Shown: positions 1 through 8,157, numbered from the stretch's first letter. The stretch is DNA of 64,000 nt from Epilithonimonas caeni DSM 17710 (GCF_000426465.1 NZ_KE384527.1:446535-510534), one strand, 5' to 3'. Numbers and translations are program-made. The notes: generated from the letters alone by a model not told the origin.

Positions 1-1030
1 GAGTCGTCTGGCAGGCATTCCCATCTGTGATGGTCACAGTATAGGTTCCTGCTGCTAATCCTGTTGCTGTCGCTGCCGTACCGCCACTCGGTGACCAACT
101 GTAGGTGTAACCCGGTGTTCCGCCTGAAGCACTAACTGTTGCAGCTCCTGTAGCAGCCCCATTACAGGCCACATTCGTCTGGGAAACAGCAGTAGCAACT
201 AAAGCTGTTGGCTCCGTAATTGTAAAACTTTGTGTTTTTGTAGCATTAGTAGCATCTTTTACAGTAACGGTATAAGTTCCCGCTGCAAGGCCTGTAGCAG
301 TGGCTGCAGTACCGCCACTTGGTGACCAACTATAAGTATACGGAGTTGTTCCTCCTGTTACTCCGACTGTTGCACTTCCATTAGACCCTCCATTACAGGA
401 AACATTGGTCTGTGCGGCGGCATTAAGTGTTAATGAACCGAGTACCATACCAGAATCCTTGACCCATGTAAAGGCATCTAGTGCCAGATACTGAAAGTTT
501 CCTCCGGCAGTGAGCTGAAGCTGGTCGATCACAATGTTACTGTAGTTTTGTCCATTAAGGTTGGTCAAATCAATTAAAGTGTAACCATTGGCAGTTCCTG
601 TCGTTGCAGTAAAGCCTGTTGTTTTGGTCTGGGTAAACTTTGTTACTCCCGAGAGTTTACCGGTTATGGTCAACGTACCAGCAACTCCAAGCGTTGTGTT
701 TGCAGCTGCAGCATAAACCCAAAATCTGTTTACCTTAAAGAGGTTGGAAGTTGTTTTAATGCTGAAAGATGTGCCGGCAGACTGATTGCCAGCCCCCGAA
801 TTATCAATATATCTGTTATCGACCGCGGTGCCGTTCCACCCTGTTCCAGGGTAGGCAGCTTGAATGTCATACGTGTTTACATGTGATAGAATGTTAAAAA
901 TAACACCATTGTCCGTGAAGCTTGCGCTTCCGTTGGACTCGGTCTCAAACTGTTCAGTACTGGTCTGTGCATAGACCGCATTGGTCATTGCTATTAGAAG
1001 CAACACCAACATCAAATAGAGCTTTCTCAT
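1..1030 (-). CDS. SprB-repeat surface adhesin, N-terminal part (cut by window edge)
   Basis: A reading frame runs from an ATG at 1028-1030 (minus) off the left edge without a stop, giving at least 343 residues. It opens with a signal peptide (MRKLYLMLVLLLLIAMTNAVYAQ). A beta-rich domain of about 180 residues follows. Then come at least two copies of a repeat with the features AACNGGSNGSATV, GGTPPYTYSWSPSG and LAAGTYTVTVTD. These are typical SprB repeats of Bacteroidota gliding and adhesion proteins, which usually end in a T9SS sorting domain. That end is outside the window, so export by T9SS is inferred. The second repeat is nearly the same as the first, as expected for repeats kept alike by recombination. 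Confidence 0.85.
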   Translation of the reverse strand, partial: MRKLYLMLVLLLIAMTNAVYAQTSTEQFETESNGSASFTDNGVIFNILSHVNTYDIQAAYPGTGWNGTAVDNRYIDNSGAGNQSAGTSFSIKTTSNLFKVNRFWVYAAAANTTLGVAGTLTITGKLSGVTKFTQTKTTGFTATTGTANGYTLIDLTNLNGQNYSNIVIDQLQLTAGGNFQYLALDAFTWVKDSGMVLGSLTLNAAAQTNVSCNGGSNGSATVGVTGGTTPYTYSWSPSGGTAATATGLAAGTYTVTVKDATNATKTQSFTITEPTALVATAVSQTNVACNGAATGAATVSASGGTPGYTYSWSPSGGTAATATGLAAGTYTVTITDGNACQTT

Positions 1031-1093
1031 TGAATAAGAGTTTTTTTGGTTAATAATTGCTAAAATTAACATTATTTTTAACATATTCGTTAA

Positions 1094-1203
1094 AATAAAC
1101 GTTTATTATATAAAATTTCTAATAAAATTAAATAATTTGTAAAATAGTAGATAATAGATCAAATTTATTAATCTATTTAAAGAAAATAATAATAAACGTT
1201 TAT
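1094..1203. promoter_or_regulatory. Pair of identical 12-bp palindromes upstream of the adhesin gene
   Basis: ATAAACGTTTAT occurs at 1095-1106 (extended to AATAAACGTTTATT, 1094-1107) and again at 1192-1203, 97 bp apart. Both lie in very AT-rich DNA upstream of the adhesin start at 1030. Two identical perfect palindromes at a spacing near nine helical turns suggest a dimeric regulator bound at two operators. The regulator is unknown and function is inferred only from position. Confidence 0.4.
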
Positions 1204-1704
1204 CAGAAAAAACCAACCCAAAGAAGTTAAATGAACTTTAAATGATAGATAATCTTAAAAAACATGATGTATTAATTATACCCAACTACATATTTGGATG
1301 TACCAATTTAATTTTATTACCCAGCATTCGTTAGTTTAGCGGCATTGAGTTCAATTAAGTTAAATAAAAAAAACGCTTTAAAACGGATGTTTTTAAAGCG
1401 CTTCGCACTATTTTGATATAATAGTTACCTTATAATTTAAGTTTATTTTTTCAAAATTTTAATGGCCGTTAAGATTTTGTATCGTTATTCAGACAACACT
1501 ATACTATAAGAAAATAAGCACATCCACGGCCTTCATTGTTACTGGATTAAAGATGCGATCTGGTACAGTTAAGCATAAAATCATCTAAAGTAAATTAACA
1601 TCTGAACCATCTGGTATAGGATGAGCACATTCCTGATGCGTAATTTATTTTTATACGGCGTTGATAATTAAGTTAAATAAAAACTTCACAGGAATTTACC
1701 ATAA
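1204..1704. other. Non-coding stretch between the adhesin and tRNA-Asp genes
   Basis: No convincing reading frame is seen. The stretch contains a partial duplication: the segment at 1341-1402 (GGCATTGA, then an AATTAAGTTAAATAAAAA block, then a hairpin) resembles 1657-1742. Short repeats of CATCTGGTA occur near 1558-1615. It may be the remains of a lost gene or of a rearranged tRNA locus. Confidence 0.4.
1364..1402 (-). terminator. Terminator-like hairpin, second copy
   Basis: CGCTTTAAAAC (1374-1384) pairs with GTTTTTAAAGCG (1389-1400) with one bulged base, and on the minus strand an eight-base T run follows. It is nearly the same as the hairpin just after the tRNA-Asp genes. No gene ends directly upstream of it. 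Confidence 0.6.
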
Positions 1705-1741
1705 AACAAAAAACGCTTTAAAACGTATGTTTTAAAGCGTT
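1705..1741 (-). terminator. Rho-independent terminator of the tRNA-Asp transcript
   Basis: A perfect 13-bp stem, AACGCTTTAAAAC (1712-1724) with 1729-1741, closes a four-base loop. On the minus strand it is followed by a T run. It lies 26 bases past the second tRNA. Confidence 0.85.
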
Positions 1742-1766
1742 TTGAACGATTCTGCATTTACAGTTG

Positions 1767-1840
1767 CGATCCGGACGGGACTCGAACCCGCGACCTCCGC
1801 CGTGACAGGGCGGCATTCTAACCAGCTGAACTACCGGATC
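1767..1840 (-). tRNA. tRNA-Asp (GTC)
   Basis: The minus strand folds as a full cloverleaf with a seven-base acceptor stem GATCCGG/CCGGATC, anticodon loop CTGTCAC (anticodon GTC) and T-loop TTCGAAC. CCA is not encoded. It is the same as the copy 31 bases upstream and shares its promoter and terminator. Confidence 0.97.
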
Positions 1841-1871
1841 AATTTTTGAAAAGTAATTGATAAACTTTTTG

Positions 1872-1945
1872 CGATCCGGACGGGACTCGAACCCGCGACC
1901 TCCGCCGTGACAGGGCGGCATTCTAACCAGCTGAACTACCGGATC
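1872..1945 (-). tRNA. tRNA-Asp (GTC), tandem copy
   Basis: Identical in sequence to the neighbouring tRNA-Asp, with anticodon GTC. It is the promoter-proximal member of the pair. The TATTTTTG promoter element lies about 45 bases upstream. Confidence 0.97.
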
Positions 1946-1988
1946 TTTTTACTATAACTAAGATTATTACCTTTCGTTATTGTGGTTG

Positions 1989-2019
1989 CAAAAATACAAC
2001 AATAATTTACATCTCCAAA
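1989..2019 (-). promoter_or_regulatory. Bacteroidota promoter of the tRNA-Asp pair
   Basis: On the minus strand TTTG (2016-2019) and TATTTTTG (1989-1996) are separated by 19 bases, matching the -33/-7 consensus of the Bacteroidota housekeeping sigma factor. It points at the tRNA-Asp genes. Confidence 0.75.
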
Positions 2020-2027
2020 TTTTAAAT

Positions 2028-2060
2028 AAAAAAAAAACGCCTTTCAGACAGAAAAGCGTT
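2028..2060 (-). terminator. Terminator of trxA
   Basis: AACGCCTTTC (2036-2045) pairs with GAAAAGCGTT (2051-2060) with one G-U pair. On the minus strand a nine-base T run follows. It lies 22 bases past the trxA stop codon. Confidence 0.85.
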
Positions 2061-2082
2061 CATTTTCAATTATATTAATTTC

Positions 2083-2400
2083 TTACAAGTAAGCATTAAG
2101 CTTTTCAGCGATTACTTCTTTTGGTGCTACACCTACGATTTTATCTACAACTTCCCCATTTTTGAAAATTAAAACGGTAGGAATATTTCTGATCCCGTAA
2201 TCCACAGAAATCTGCTGATTGTTATCAACATCCACTTTACCTACCAAGGCTTTACCTTCAAAGTCAGTTGCTACTTCTTCGATAATTGGCCCCAGCATTC
2301 TACAAGGTCCGCACCAAGCTGCCCAAAAGTCAACCAAAACCGGTTTATCTGAATTTAATACTGTTTCCTGAAAGGATTGATCTGTAATTTCTACTGCCAT
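2083..2400 (-). CDS. trxA: Thioredoxin
   Basis: A protein of 105 residues, the normal length for a cytoplasmic thioredoxin. The redox motif WCGPC lies at residues 29-33 (Cys30 and Cys33), and the conserved cis-proline motif IPTV is near residue 73. It has no signal peptide, so it acts in the cytoplasm as a general disulfide reductant for ribonucleotide reductase, peroxiredoxins and others. It follows the cysteine desulfurase gene by about 67 bases and has its own terminator. A TAATTTTG element at 2430-2437 may be its promoter. Confidence 0.97.
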   Translation of the reverse strand: MAVEITDQSFQETVLNSDKPVLVDFWAAWCGPCRMLGPIIEEVATDFEGKALVGKVDVDNNQQISVDYGIRNIPTVLIFKNGEVVDKIVGVAPKEVIAEKLNAYL

Positions 2401-2466
2401 GATTTCTTATTCTTAATTGTTTTATTAAACAAAATTACAAAATTTAATTTTTGTTTCTTCTGTGGA

Positions 2467-3639
2467 TTATCTATGTAAACTATCAGCTTTTTCTATAACG
2501 AATTGTTTGCCTATTTCTTCTAAAGCACTCACAAGTGCATCGATATCAGACTTTTTCGTAAAATGGCTGAATGATACCCGTACCGGTGTACAATTGTCCA
2601 AATCATCTTCTGACAAGACCGACATCAAAACCATAGAGGGCTTCGAAGCTCCGGAACTGCAAGCACTTCCTTGGGAAATGGCAATCCCTTTCATATCCAA
2701 TTGTAATCCGATCAGAGGATTTTTATATGGTAGCAAAAGATTCAGAACCGTGTATAAACTACTGTCTTCTGCACTTCTTCCATTAAATTTGATCCCTGAT
2801 ATTTTTTCTTTCAATTGCTGAATTGCGTAATGCTTGATGCCTAGAATATGGTTTTTGTAGTCTTCCATTTTTTCTTGAGAAATTTCCCAAGCTTTTCCTA
2901 AACCTGCAATTCCTGTTACATTTTCTGTTCCTGCTCTTAAACTTCTTTCTTGAGGCCCACCCGTGATGATCCCCTTCAAACCTGATGATTTTCTCACGAA
3001 TGCAAATCCGGAGCCTTTTGGTCCATGGAATTTGTGTGCACTGCAAGATGCAAAATCAACCGGAATCTTAGAAAAATCCAAATCCAGATGTGCCATTGTC
3101 TGGACAGTGTCCGAGTGGAAAAGTGCTTGATTATCTTTGCACAAATGTGCTACTTTCTCGATATCAAGAATATTCCCGATCTCGTTGTTAGCGTGCATCA
3201 ATGTTACCAAAGTTTTTTTGTCTGAGCTTTTCAGTAATTCTTCTAATTTGGTCAAATCAAAATCCCCGTTGGAATCCGGTCTTAAGTAAACCAACTCCAC
3301 GCCTTTTAATTTCTTCATTTCAAGGCAGGTTTCAGCAACACATTTGTGTTCTAGAGCTGAAGTGATGATTCTTTCAACGCCTAGATAATTCACAGCGGAT
3401 TTGATAATCATATTATTGGATTCAGTCCCACAAGATGTGAAAACAATTTCTCCCGGAGTCACTTTCAAAGAATCAGCGATCTTTCGCCTTACTTCTTCCA
3501 AAATGGTCTTGGCTTCCTGTCCCAAGCTGTGCGTTGATGACGGATTGCCATAATTGAATTTTAAAACATTCACCATACAGTCTATCACCTCATCGTCGAG
3601 AGGCGTAGTTGCTGCGTTATCCAGATAAATTCTTTCCAT
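2467..3639 (-). CDS. Cysteine desulfurase (NifS/IscS family)
   Basis: A PLP-dependent enzyme of about 390 residues that takes sulfur from cysteine for Fe-S clusters or tRNA thiolation. The start is placed at the Met of MERIYLDNAATTP because family members begin there. The frame extends seven codons upstream only through a TTG. The cofactor lysine is in CSAHKFHGPKGSG (near residue 200) and the catalytic cysteine in GSACSSGASKPS (near residue 330). The short GSACSSG loop resembles the IscS/NifS group more than SufS. No other Fe-S assembly gene is adjacent, so its exact sulfur acceptor cannot be told. It may be read with the HAD gene 49 bases upstream. Confidence 0.92.
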   Translation of the reverse strand: MERIYLDNAATTPLDDEVIDCMVNVLKFNYGNPSSTHSLGQEAKTILEEVRRKIADSLKVTPGEIVFTSCGTESNNMIIKSAVNYLGVERIITSALEHKCVAETCLEMKKLKGVELVYLRPDSNGDFDLTKLEELLKSSDKKTLVTLMHANNEIGNILDIEKVAHLCKDNQALFHSDTVQTMAHLDLDFSKIPVDFASCSAHKFHGPKGSGFAFVRKSSGLKGIITGGPQERSLRAGTENVTGIAGLGKAWEISQEKMEDYKNHILGIKHYAIQQLKEKISGIKFNGRSAEDSSLYTVLNLLLPYKNPLIGLQLDMKGIAISQGSACSSGASKPSMVLMSVLSEDDLDNCTPVRVSFSHFTKKSDIDALVSALEEIGKQFVIEKADSLHR

Positions 3640-3688
3640 TTTTATACGATTAGAAGCCAAAAAAAGGCTGAAAAATTAAAGCACTAAA

Positions 3689-4276
3689 TTAGTGAAAAAA
3701 TCGATAATGAGATTCATTTGCGAATTTGAACATTGCCTTGTCTCCGGAAGTGTCTCCAAATGCTATTATTTTATCAAATTTCTGATCTCCAATTTCAAGT
3801 TTAATTCGGTTGACTTTCTCTTCTTTATTACAGTTTTTCCCCACGAAATTCCCTGTGAAAATATCATCTTTGAATTCTGCCTGCGTAGAAAGCAATTTCA
3901 TATTGAATTTGTCTGCAAATGGTTTTACCCAAAGATCCAAAGATGCCGTAATAATGTACGACTCCGTGTTTTGTCTATCGATATTATTAATGAAATCCAA
4001 AGCATTTTCCCTGAATAAGCTTGGATAATTTTCTTCAAAGAATTGTTGAGCCTTTTTTTCGATCTGATGTCTCGATCTACCTTTAAGAATCGATGAAATA
4101 AAATTTTTCTTTACCGCTTCTGTATCTGCTAATTTTAATTTAAGCAAAACAAAAAGCGGAATATGTTTCAAGAATTGAACAGAAAATTTTGCAGGATTAT
4201 AAAACTTCAAAAACAAAAACATCGTATCCTTGTAAGTCAAAGTTCCGTCGAAGTCGAATAGATATAATTTCTTCAT
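3689..4276 (-). CDS. HAD-IB family phosphatase, probable last step of the polyprenyl-phosphoryl pentose operon
   Basis: A protein of 195 residues with HAD motif I DFDGT (Asp8 nucleophile, Asp10), an alpha-helical cap region and motif IV GDTSGD (Asp175, Asp179). The subclass resembles SerB-like and UbiA-linked phosphatases. It is the fourth gene of a minus-strand series after UbiA, DprE1-like and DprE2-like genes. In mycobacteria, decaprenylphosphoryl-5-phosphoribose must be dephosphorylated before epimerisation, and in many Gram-negatives a HAD domain is fused to the UbiA transferase. From this context I infer it removes the 5-phosphate. A general phosphoserine-type phosphatase is the alternative. 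Confidence 0.75.
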   Translation of the reverse strand: MKKLYLFDFDGTLTYKDTMFLFLKFYNPAKFSVQFLKHIPLFVLLKLKLADTEAVKKNFISSILKGRSRHQIEKKAQQFFEENYPSLFRENALDFINNIDRQNTESYIITASLDLWVKPFADKFNMKLLSTQAEFKDDIFTGNFVGKNCNKEEKVNRIKLEIGDQKFDKIIAFGDTSGDKAMFKFANESHYRFFH

Positions 4277-4359
4277 AAGTGATAAATTATTAATGATAAA
4301 TGATTATTTGTATCATTCTTTAATAGAACTTCAATCTATTATCATCTATCAATCATCAA
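4277..4359. repeat. Inverted pair of TCATTTATCA-type motifs between the DprE2-like and HAD genes
   Basis: Near 4278-4306 the minus strand reads TCATTTATCATTAATAATTT. Near 4338-4362 the plus strand reads the related ATCATCTATCAATCATCAAT. The two could pair into a long weak hairpin. The same motif family recurs before the starts of several other genes in this window. Confidence 0.35.
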
Positions 4360-5085
4360 TTATAGTTTCAGTTTTTTAAAAATAAACTCAGGGATATTTC
4401 TGATGATTAGCATAATAATTGCCCAGATCGGTAAAACGTAGGCCACGTCTTTTTTATTTTTATAAGCTTTATAAATTCCTTCTGCCGCTTTTTTCGGAGT
4501 GGCCGTCAGCGCTGGATTCAGAGGTAAACCCTCTGTCATTTTGGTATCCATAAAACCCGGCTTCACTGTCAAAACCTGGATCTTTTTGTCGAATAAATAA
4601 TTTCTCAGCCCACTCAAATAAGCTGTTAATCCAGCTTTTGCACTTCCGTAAATGAAATTGCTCTGCCTCCCTCTTTCGCCAGCAACTGATGATAGGACGA
4701 TCATAGTTCCTGTTCTTTTGGATTCCATTTTTTGGGCAAAGAAATTAAGTACGGGAATTAATTTTGCGTAATTAATATCAATGATTCGGGCTGTATTTTC
4801 GTCGTCATACAGTCCTTCTTCCGTTCCTAAACCTAGATAACCCGAAGCACAAAACAATAAATCGGAGTTAATGTTTTCCAAAGTTTTATAATCGATATCT
4901 TTCATCAAATCCAAAGGAATAATTTCGGAATGTTGGAGAAATTTCACGTTGATATGACCTGCAAATTTCTCTGTCGTTTCTGGGTTAGAACTCAACAGAT
5001 AAACCACAGGAAATTTTTCTCCTTTAGCCAAACATTCTTCTACAAATGCTTGTGCAACTTCGGAATTGGAACCAAGAACAATCAT
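4360..5085 (-). CDS. SDR oxidoreductase, DprE2-like
   Basis: A short-chain dehydrogenase of 241 residues. The nucleotide-binding turn is LGSNSEVA at the N-terminus, where DprE2 proteins also have a modified glycine motif. Catalytic residues are in SSVAGERGR and YGSAK (Tyr146, Lys150). A hydrophobic C-terminal segment (YVLPIWAIIMLII) may sit at the membrane, as expected for a lipid-linked substrate. The known DprE2 reaction reduces decaprenylphosphoryl-2-keto-ribose to the arabinose form with NADH. The gene lies 29 bases after the DprE1-like gene, its functional partner. The assignment rests on family plus order; the lipid substrate is inferred. Confidence 0.85.
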   Translation of the reverse strand: MIVLGSNSEVAQAFVEECLAKGEKFPVVYLLSSNPETTEKFAGHINVKFLQHSEIIPLDLMKDIDYKTLENINSDLLFCASGYLGLGTEEGLYDDENTARIIDINYAKLIPVLNFFAQKMESKRTGTMIVLSSVAGERGRQSNFIYGSAKAGLTAYLSGLRNYLFDKKIQVLTVKPGFMDTKMTEGLPLNPALTATPKKAAEGIYKAYKNKKDVAYVLPIWAIIMLIIRNIPEFIFKKLKL

Positions 5086-5114
5086 AATTATGAGTGATGA
5101 ATTATTAGTTATTA

Positions 5115-6437
5115 TTAGAATTGGTTATTACTAACAATTCTTTTGTGTTGTAGAGAAACAAACTTCGGAGAATCAACATTTTGAAGATAATTGGTCAGAG
5201 AAGACTTACTCATACTATCCTTCGTCAAGTAAATTCTTCCACCAAAATTTTCAACGATCGCATCCAATTGGTCAACCAGTTTTTTCAATCCTTTATTGAC
5301 TTTAAAATCCAAAGCTAATGTGTAACCTTCTTTTGGAAATGAATTATAAGCTAATGGATTATCTTTTCCAAATAATTTCAGGACCGCTAAGAAAGAGCCG
5401 TTTCCGCTATTCGCTATAGTTTCTAAAATTTGTTTCATTCCTTCCTTTCCGTTTTCTTTCGGGATTACCATTTGATACTGGATAAATCCGCTTTTACCAT
5501 AGATCTTGTTCCAGTCATTAATAACATCCAAAGGATAGAAAAACGTTTCGTAATCAATAAAATTATTAATTTGTTTCTTTGTCTGCTTGTTGTAATAAAG
5601 GAAATTGAAAATCTTGATCGTTAAAGCATTCAAAACAAATCCGGGAAAATAAAAAGGAACTGTCGGTTTGAATCTTTCCTTTAGTTTCAATGATTTTTTC
5701 TGAAGATTCGAGGGTAGTTCTGCTTTCAAAGCGTGTTCGCCTCTCATCAAAATAGAACGTCCCAGATTTTTTCCTTTTTGGAAACAATCGATCCAGGCTA
5801 CGTTGTAGGTCCAGTCTTCGCTTTCATCAAATAATTTGAAAACCTCATCCAGATTTTCAGCTTTGATGCTTTCTTGTCTGATGTAAGCTGATTCTATATT
5901 TTTCAGTTTGAATTTCGCTGATAAAATAATTCCTGTCAAACCCATTCCGCCAATTGTTGCCCAGAACTTATCTGAGTTTTCCTCTCGGGAACAGGTAATA
6001 ACTTCCGAGTTTTCATCCAGTAATTTGAACTCAGTTACATATTCTGAAAAGCAACCCTCAGCATGATGATTTTTACCATGAACATCGGAAGCGATTGCGC
6101 CTCCAACTGAAACAAATTTGGTCCCAGGCGTCACGTAAAGAAAATAGCCCTGTGGAACAGAAACCTCTAAAACTTCTGAAAGAAGAACTCCGGACTCACA
6201 CTCGATAATTCCGTTGAGTCTGTCAAAAGATATGAATTTATTGAGCCTTTTTGTAGAGAAAATATGTTCGCCCAGAGAAGCATCGCCATAGCAGCGTCCG
6301 TTTCCGCGAGCAATTACCTCATTATTTTCCTTAACAAATTGTTTGATCTTTGAAACAGAATCATCCGATCTCATTTCCTTTTCTACAATTGGAAAATTTC
6401 CCCAGTTAGTAACTTTTTGTACAAAATTCGGTTTCAT
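5115..6437 (-). CDS. FAD-dependent oxidase, DprE1-like
   Basis: A protein of 440 residues of the FAD-linked oxidase (VAO) class. An N-terminal FAD_binding_4 domain carries RGNGRCYGDASLGEH and GGAIASDVHGKNHH, and the C-terminal half has the D-arabinono-lactone-oxidase-type fold. The motif with DVHGKNHH is characteristic of DprE1, which oxidises the 2-hydroxyl of decaprenylphosphoryl-ribose. The cysteine that benzothiazinones bind in mycobacterial DprE1 cannot be judged here without an alignment. The gene is flanked by the UbiA-type transferase and the DprE2-like reductase, which supports the pathway assignment. Confidence 0.88.
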   Translation of the reverse strand: MKPNFVQKVTNWGNFPIVEKEMRSDDSVSKIKQFVKENNEVIARGNGRCYGDASLGEHIFSTKRLNKFISFDRLNGIIECESGVLLSEVLEVSVPQGYFLYVTPGTKFVSVGGAIASDVHGKNHHAEGCFSEYVTEFKLLDENSEVITCSREENSDKFWATIGGMGLTGIILSAKFKLKNIESAYIRQESIKAENLDEVFKLFDESEDWTYNVAWIDCFQKGKNLGRSILMRGEHALKAELPSNLQKKSLKLKERFKPTVPFYFPGFVLNALTIKIFNFLYYNKQTKKQINNFIDYETFFYPLDVINDWNKIYGKSGFIQYQMVIPKENGKEGMKQILETIANSGNGSFLAVLKLFGKDNPLAYNSFPKEGYTLALDFKVNKGLKKLVDQLDAIVENFGGRIYLTKDSMSKSSLTNYLQNVDSPKFVSLQHKRIVSNNQF

Positions 6438-6499
6438 CAGTAGGTTTTTAGATATTTAAAACTGAATCTATCATAGATTCAACTTATAATATAGTGATT

Positions 6500-7387
6500 T
6501 TATTTCTTAAAATAGATTTGTAAAAGGAAAACGATCACCCAAAGGACAATTGTCACTTGTATATATCGGTCTTTGTAAACAATTTTCGTAGGTGACTCGG
6601 TTTTATTATAAACCAATGTCTGCTGCAGATACCTTAGAAATGCAAACACTACAAAAATTACCGTATAGAAAACCCTTGGATGAAACCTTGCCTGAACTTC
6701 TGGTGATAATGTAAACATCAGATAGCAAATAATTGCCAAAGTACAACTGATTGACAAAGCAATATCTGCAAACTGAACATTATAACCATCCAAAGCTTTT
6801 CTGGTCTTCCCCGAAATCTGCGCATTGATCAACTCTCCTCGTCTTTTTCCAATTGCCAGAACTAATGCCAAAACAAAAGTCAATAGAATTGCCCAGTTGG
6901 TAACAATGACTCCTGTAACGTAACCACCGGCTAGAACTCTTAGAACAAAACCAATAGCAATGATACAAATATCAACAATAGCTACTTGTTTCAGTTTGAA
7001 GGTATAAAAAAGGTTCATCACAAAATAAAAGGCAATGATGACCCCGAATTTCCAGAAATTGGTATGAAAAATATAATTTCCAATAAAAACTGATGAAATT
7101 GATAAAAGAATCAAAAAAGCGAATAATACTTTTGCGCTAGTCTTGGAAATAGCGCCACTTGCTAATGGACGATGTTTTTTCTCAGGATGTTTTTTATCCG
7201 ATTCTATATCAAAATAATCATTGATGATATAAATAGAACTCGCTGTAAACGAAAAAACCAAGAATGCGAAAATACTCTCATAAAAAAGATGAGTGTTGGT
7301 AATTTTACCTGAAAAAAATAAAGGAGCAAAAACAAATAAGTTCTTAACCCACTGTTCTACTCTTATTAATTTTAAATAGTTCTTCAT
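6500..7387 (-). CDS. UbiA-family prenyl-phosphate phosphoribosyltransferase (DPPR synthase-like)
   Basis: An integral membrane protein of 295 residues with about eight hydrophobic helices. The UbiA signature is NDYFDIESD (NDxxDxxxD, residues 56-64), followed by HPEKKHRPLASG. The second Asp-rich loop typical of ubiquinone-pathway UbiA is degenerate, as in decaprenyl-phosphate phosphoribosyltransferases, which move phosphoribose from PRPP to polyprenyl phosphate. It is the first gene of the operon and has a TACTTTTG promoter element at 7406-7413. The assignment leans on the DprE1/DprE2 neighbours; a quinone or other prenyltransferase is less likely. Confidence 0.85.
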   Translation of the reverse strand: MKNYLKLIRVEQWVKNLFVFAPLFFSGKITNTHLFYESIFAFLVFSFTASSIYIINDYFDIESDKKHPEKKHRPLASGAISKTSAKVLFAFLILLSISSVFIGNYIFHTNFWKFGVIIAFYFVMNLFYTFKLKQVAIVDICIIAIGFVLRVLAGGYVTGVIVTNWAILLTFVLALVLAIGKRRGELINAQISGKTRKALDGYNVQFADIALSISCTLAIICYLMFTLSPEVQARFHPRVFYTVIFVVFAFLRYLQQTLVYNKTESPTKIVYKDRYIQVTIVLWVIVFLLQIYFKK

Positions 7388-7405
7388 CCAATGTTTTTAA
7401 TCATG

Positions 7406-7413
7406 CAAAAGTA
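7406..7413 (-). promoter_or_regulatory. -7 element of the UbiA-DprE operon
   Basis: TACTTTTG on the minus strand matches TAnnTTTG and is followed by C. It sits between the terminator of the ompA-like gene and the UbiA start, 19 bases from the ATG. No good -33 element is seen. Confidence 0.5.
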
Positions 7414-7420
7414 GCATTAA

Positions 7421-7446
7421 AATAAAAAAACCGCAAATTGCGGTTT
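7421..7446 (-). terminator. Terminator of the ompA-like operon
   Basis: AAACCGCAA (7428-7436) pairs with TTGCGGTTT (7438-7446), and on the minus strand a T run follows. It lies 24 bases past the stop codon of the OmpA-family gene. Confidence 0.85.
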
Positions 7447-7470
7447 ATTATTTATCTTAAAACGATATTA

Positions 7471-8157
7471 TTAATTTGCCTTAGCATCATTGATCATTTT
7501 TTCATTCGCAGTAATTGCAAACTCCACACGTCTGTTTTGAGCTCTTCCCGCATCAGTATCATTAGAAGCTATAGGACTCGATTTCCCTAGACCTTCTGTA
7601 AATAATCTTGTGGATGCAATACCATTTGCCACAAAATAATTTTTAACAGCTGCAGCTCTTTGTGCAGATATTTTCAAATTGACAGCGTCGCTACCAATGC
7701 TATCAGTATGTCCATAAATATTGATATTGGTATCAGGATTATTTTTAAGGACTGTAACCAATTTATCCAAGTTTGTTTTTGCAAGAGATGTCAAGTTTGA
7801 AGAGTTGAAATCAAAATTGACAGTATTCTCATGAAGTGTAACTTTGATACCTTCACCTACCCTTTCAACTTCAGCACCCGGCAAAACTTCTTTGATCTCT
7901 TTAGCTTGTTTATCCATCTTGTTACCGATAACACCTCCGGCAACGCCACCAACAACGCCACCCAAAACAGCTCCAAGAGGCGCATTACCCCCTTTTCCAA
8001 GGTTATTTCCTAAAATTCCACCAAGAACAGCTCCCGCAGCAGTACCAATTGCAGCACCCTTTTGTGTATTATTAGCATTTTGAACAGTCTCACAACTTGT
8101 CAATAAGAGTGAACCTGAGATAAAAAATGCGGCGATGTTTAGTTTAGTTATTTTCAT
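7471..8157 (-). CDS. OmpA-family lipoprotein with glycine zipper
   Basis: A protein of 228 residues. A lipoprotein signal ends at LLLTSC (Cys22). A glycine-zipper segment rich in GAAIGTAAGAVLGGILG and GGVVGG repeats spans about residues 35-80. The OmpA C-terminal peptidoglycan-binding domain follows, with NIYGHTDSIGS, the LKISAQRAAAVKNYF helix and GRAQNRRVEF. This is the YiaD-like arrangement that ties the outer membrane to the cell wall. It lies 17 bases after the lipocalin-like lipoprotein gene and is followed by a strong terminator, so the two form an operon. Confidence 0.92.
   Translation of the reverse strand: MKITKLNIAAFFISGSLLLTSCETVQNANNTQKGAAIGTAAGAVLGGILGNNLGKGGNAPLGAVLGGVVGGVAGGVIGNKMDKQAKEIKEVLPGAEVERVGEGIKVTLHENTVNFDFNSSNLTSLAKTNLDKLVTVLKNNPDTNINIYGHTDSIGSDAVNLKISAQRAAAVKNYFVANGIASTRLFTEGLGKSSPIASNDTDAGRAQNRRVEFAITANEKMINDAKAN

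Noticed and set aside
1718-1921. A 67-codon reading frame on the minus strand
   Set aside because: It is made wholly of the two tRNA-Asp genes; the repeated MPPCHGGGRGFESRPDR comes from reading the tRNA sequence twice.
3025-3225. Plus-strand frames inside the cysteine desulfurase gene and similar frames in other long minus-strand genes
   Set aside because: They are antisense to genes with complete motifs and have no start signals or family features.
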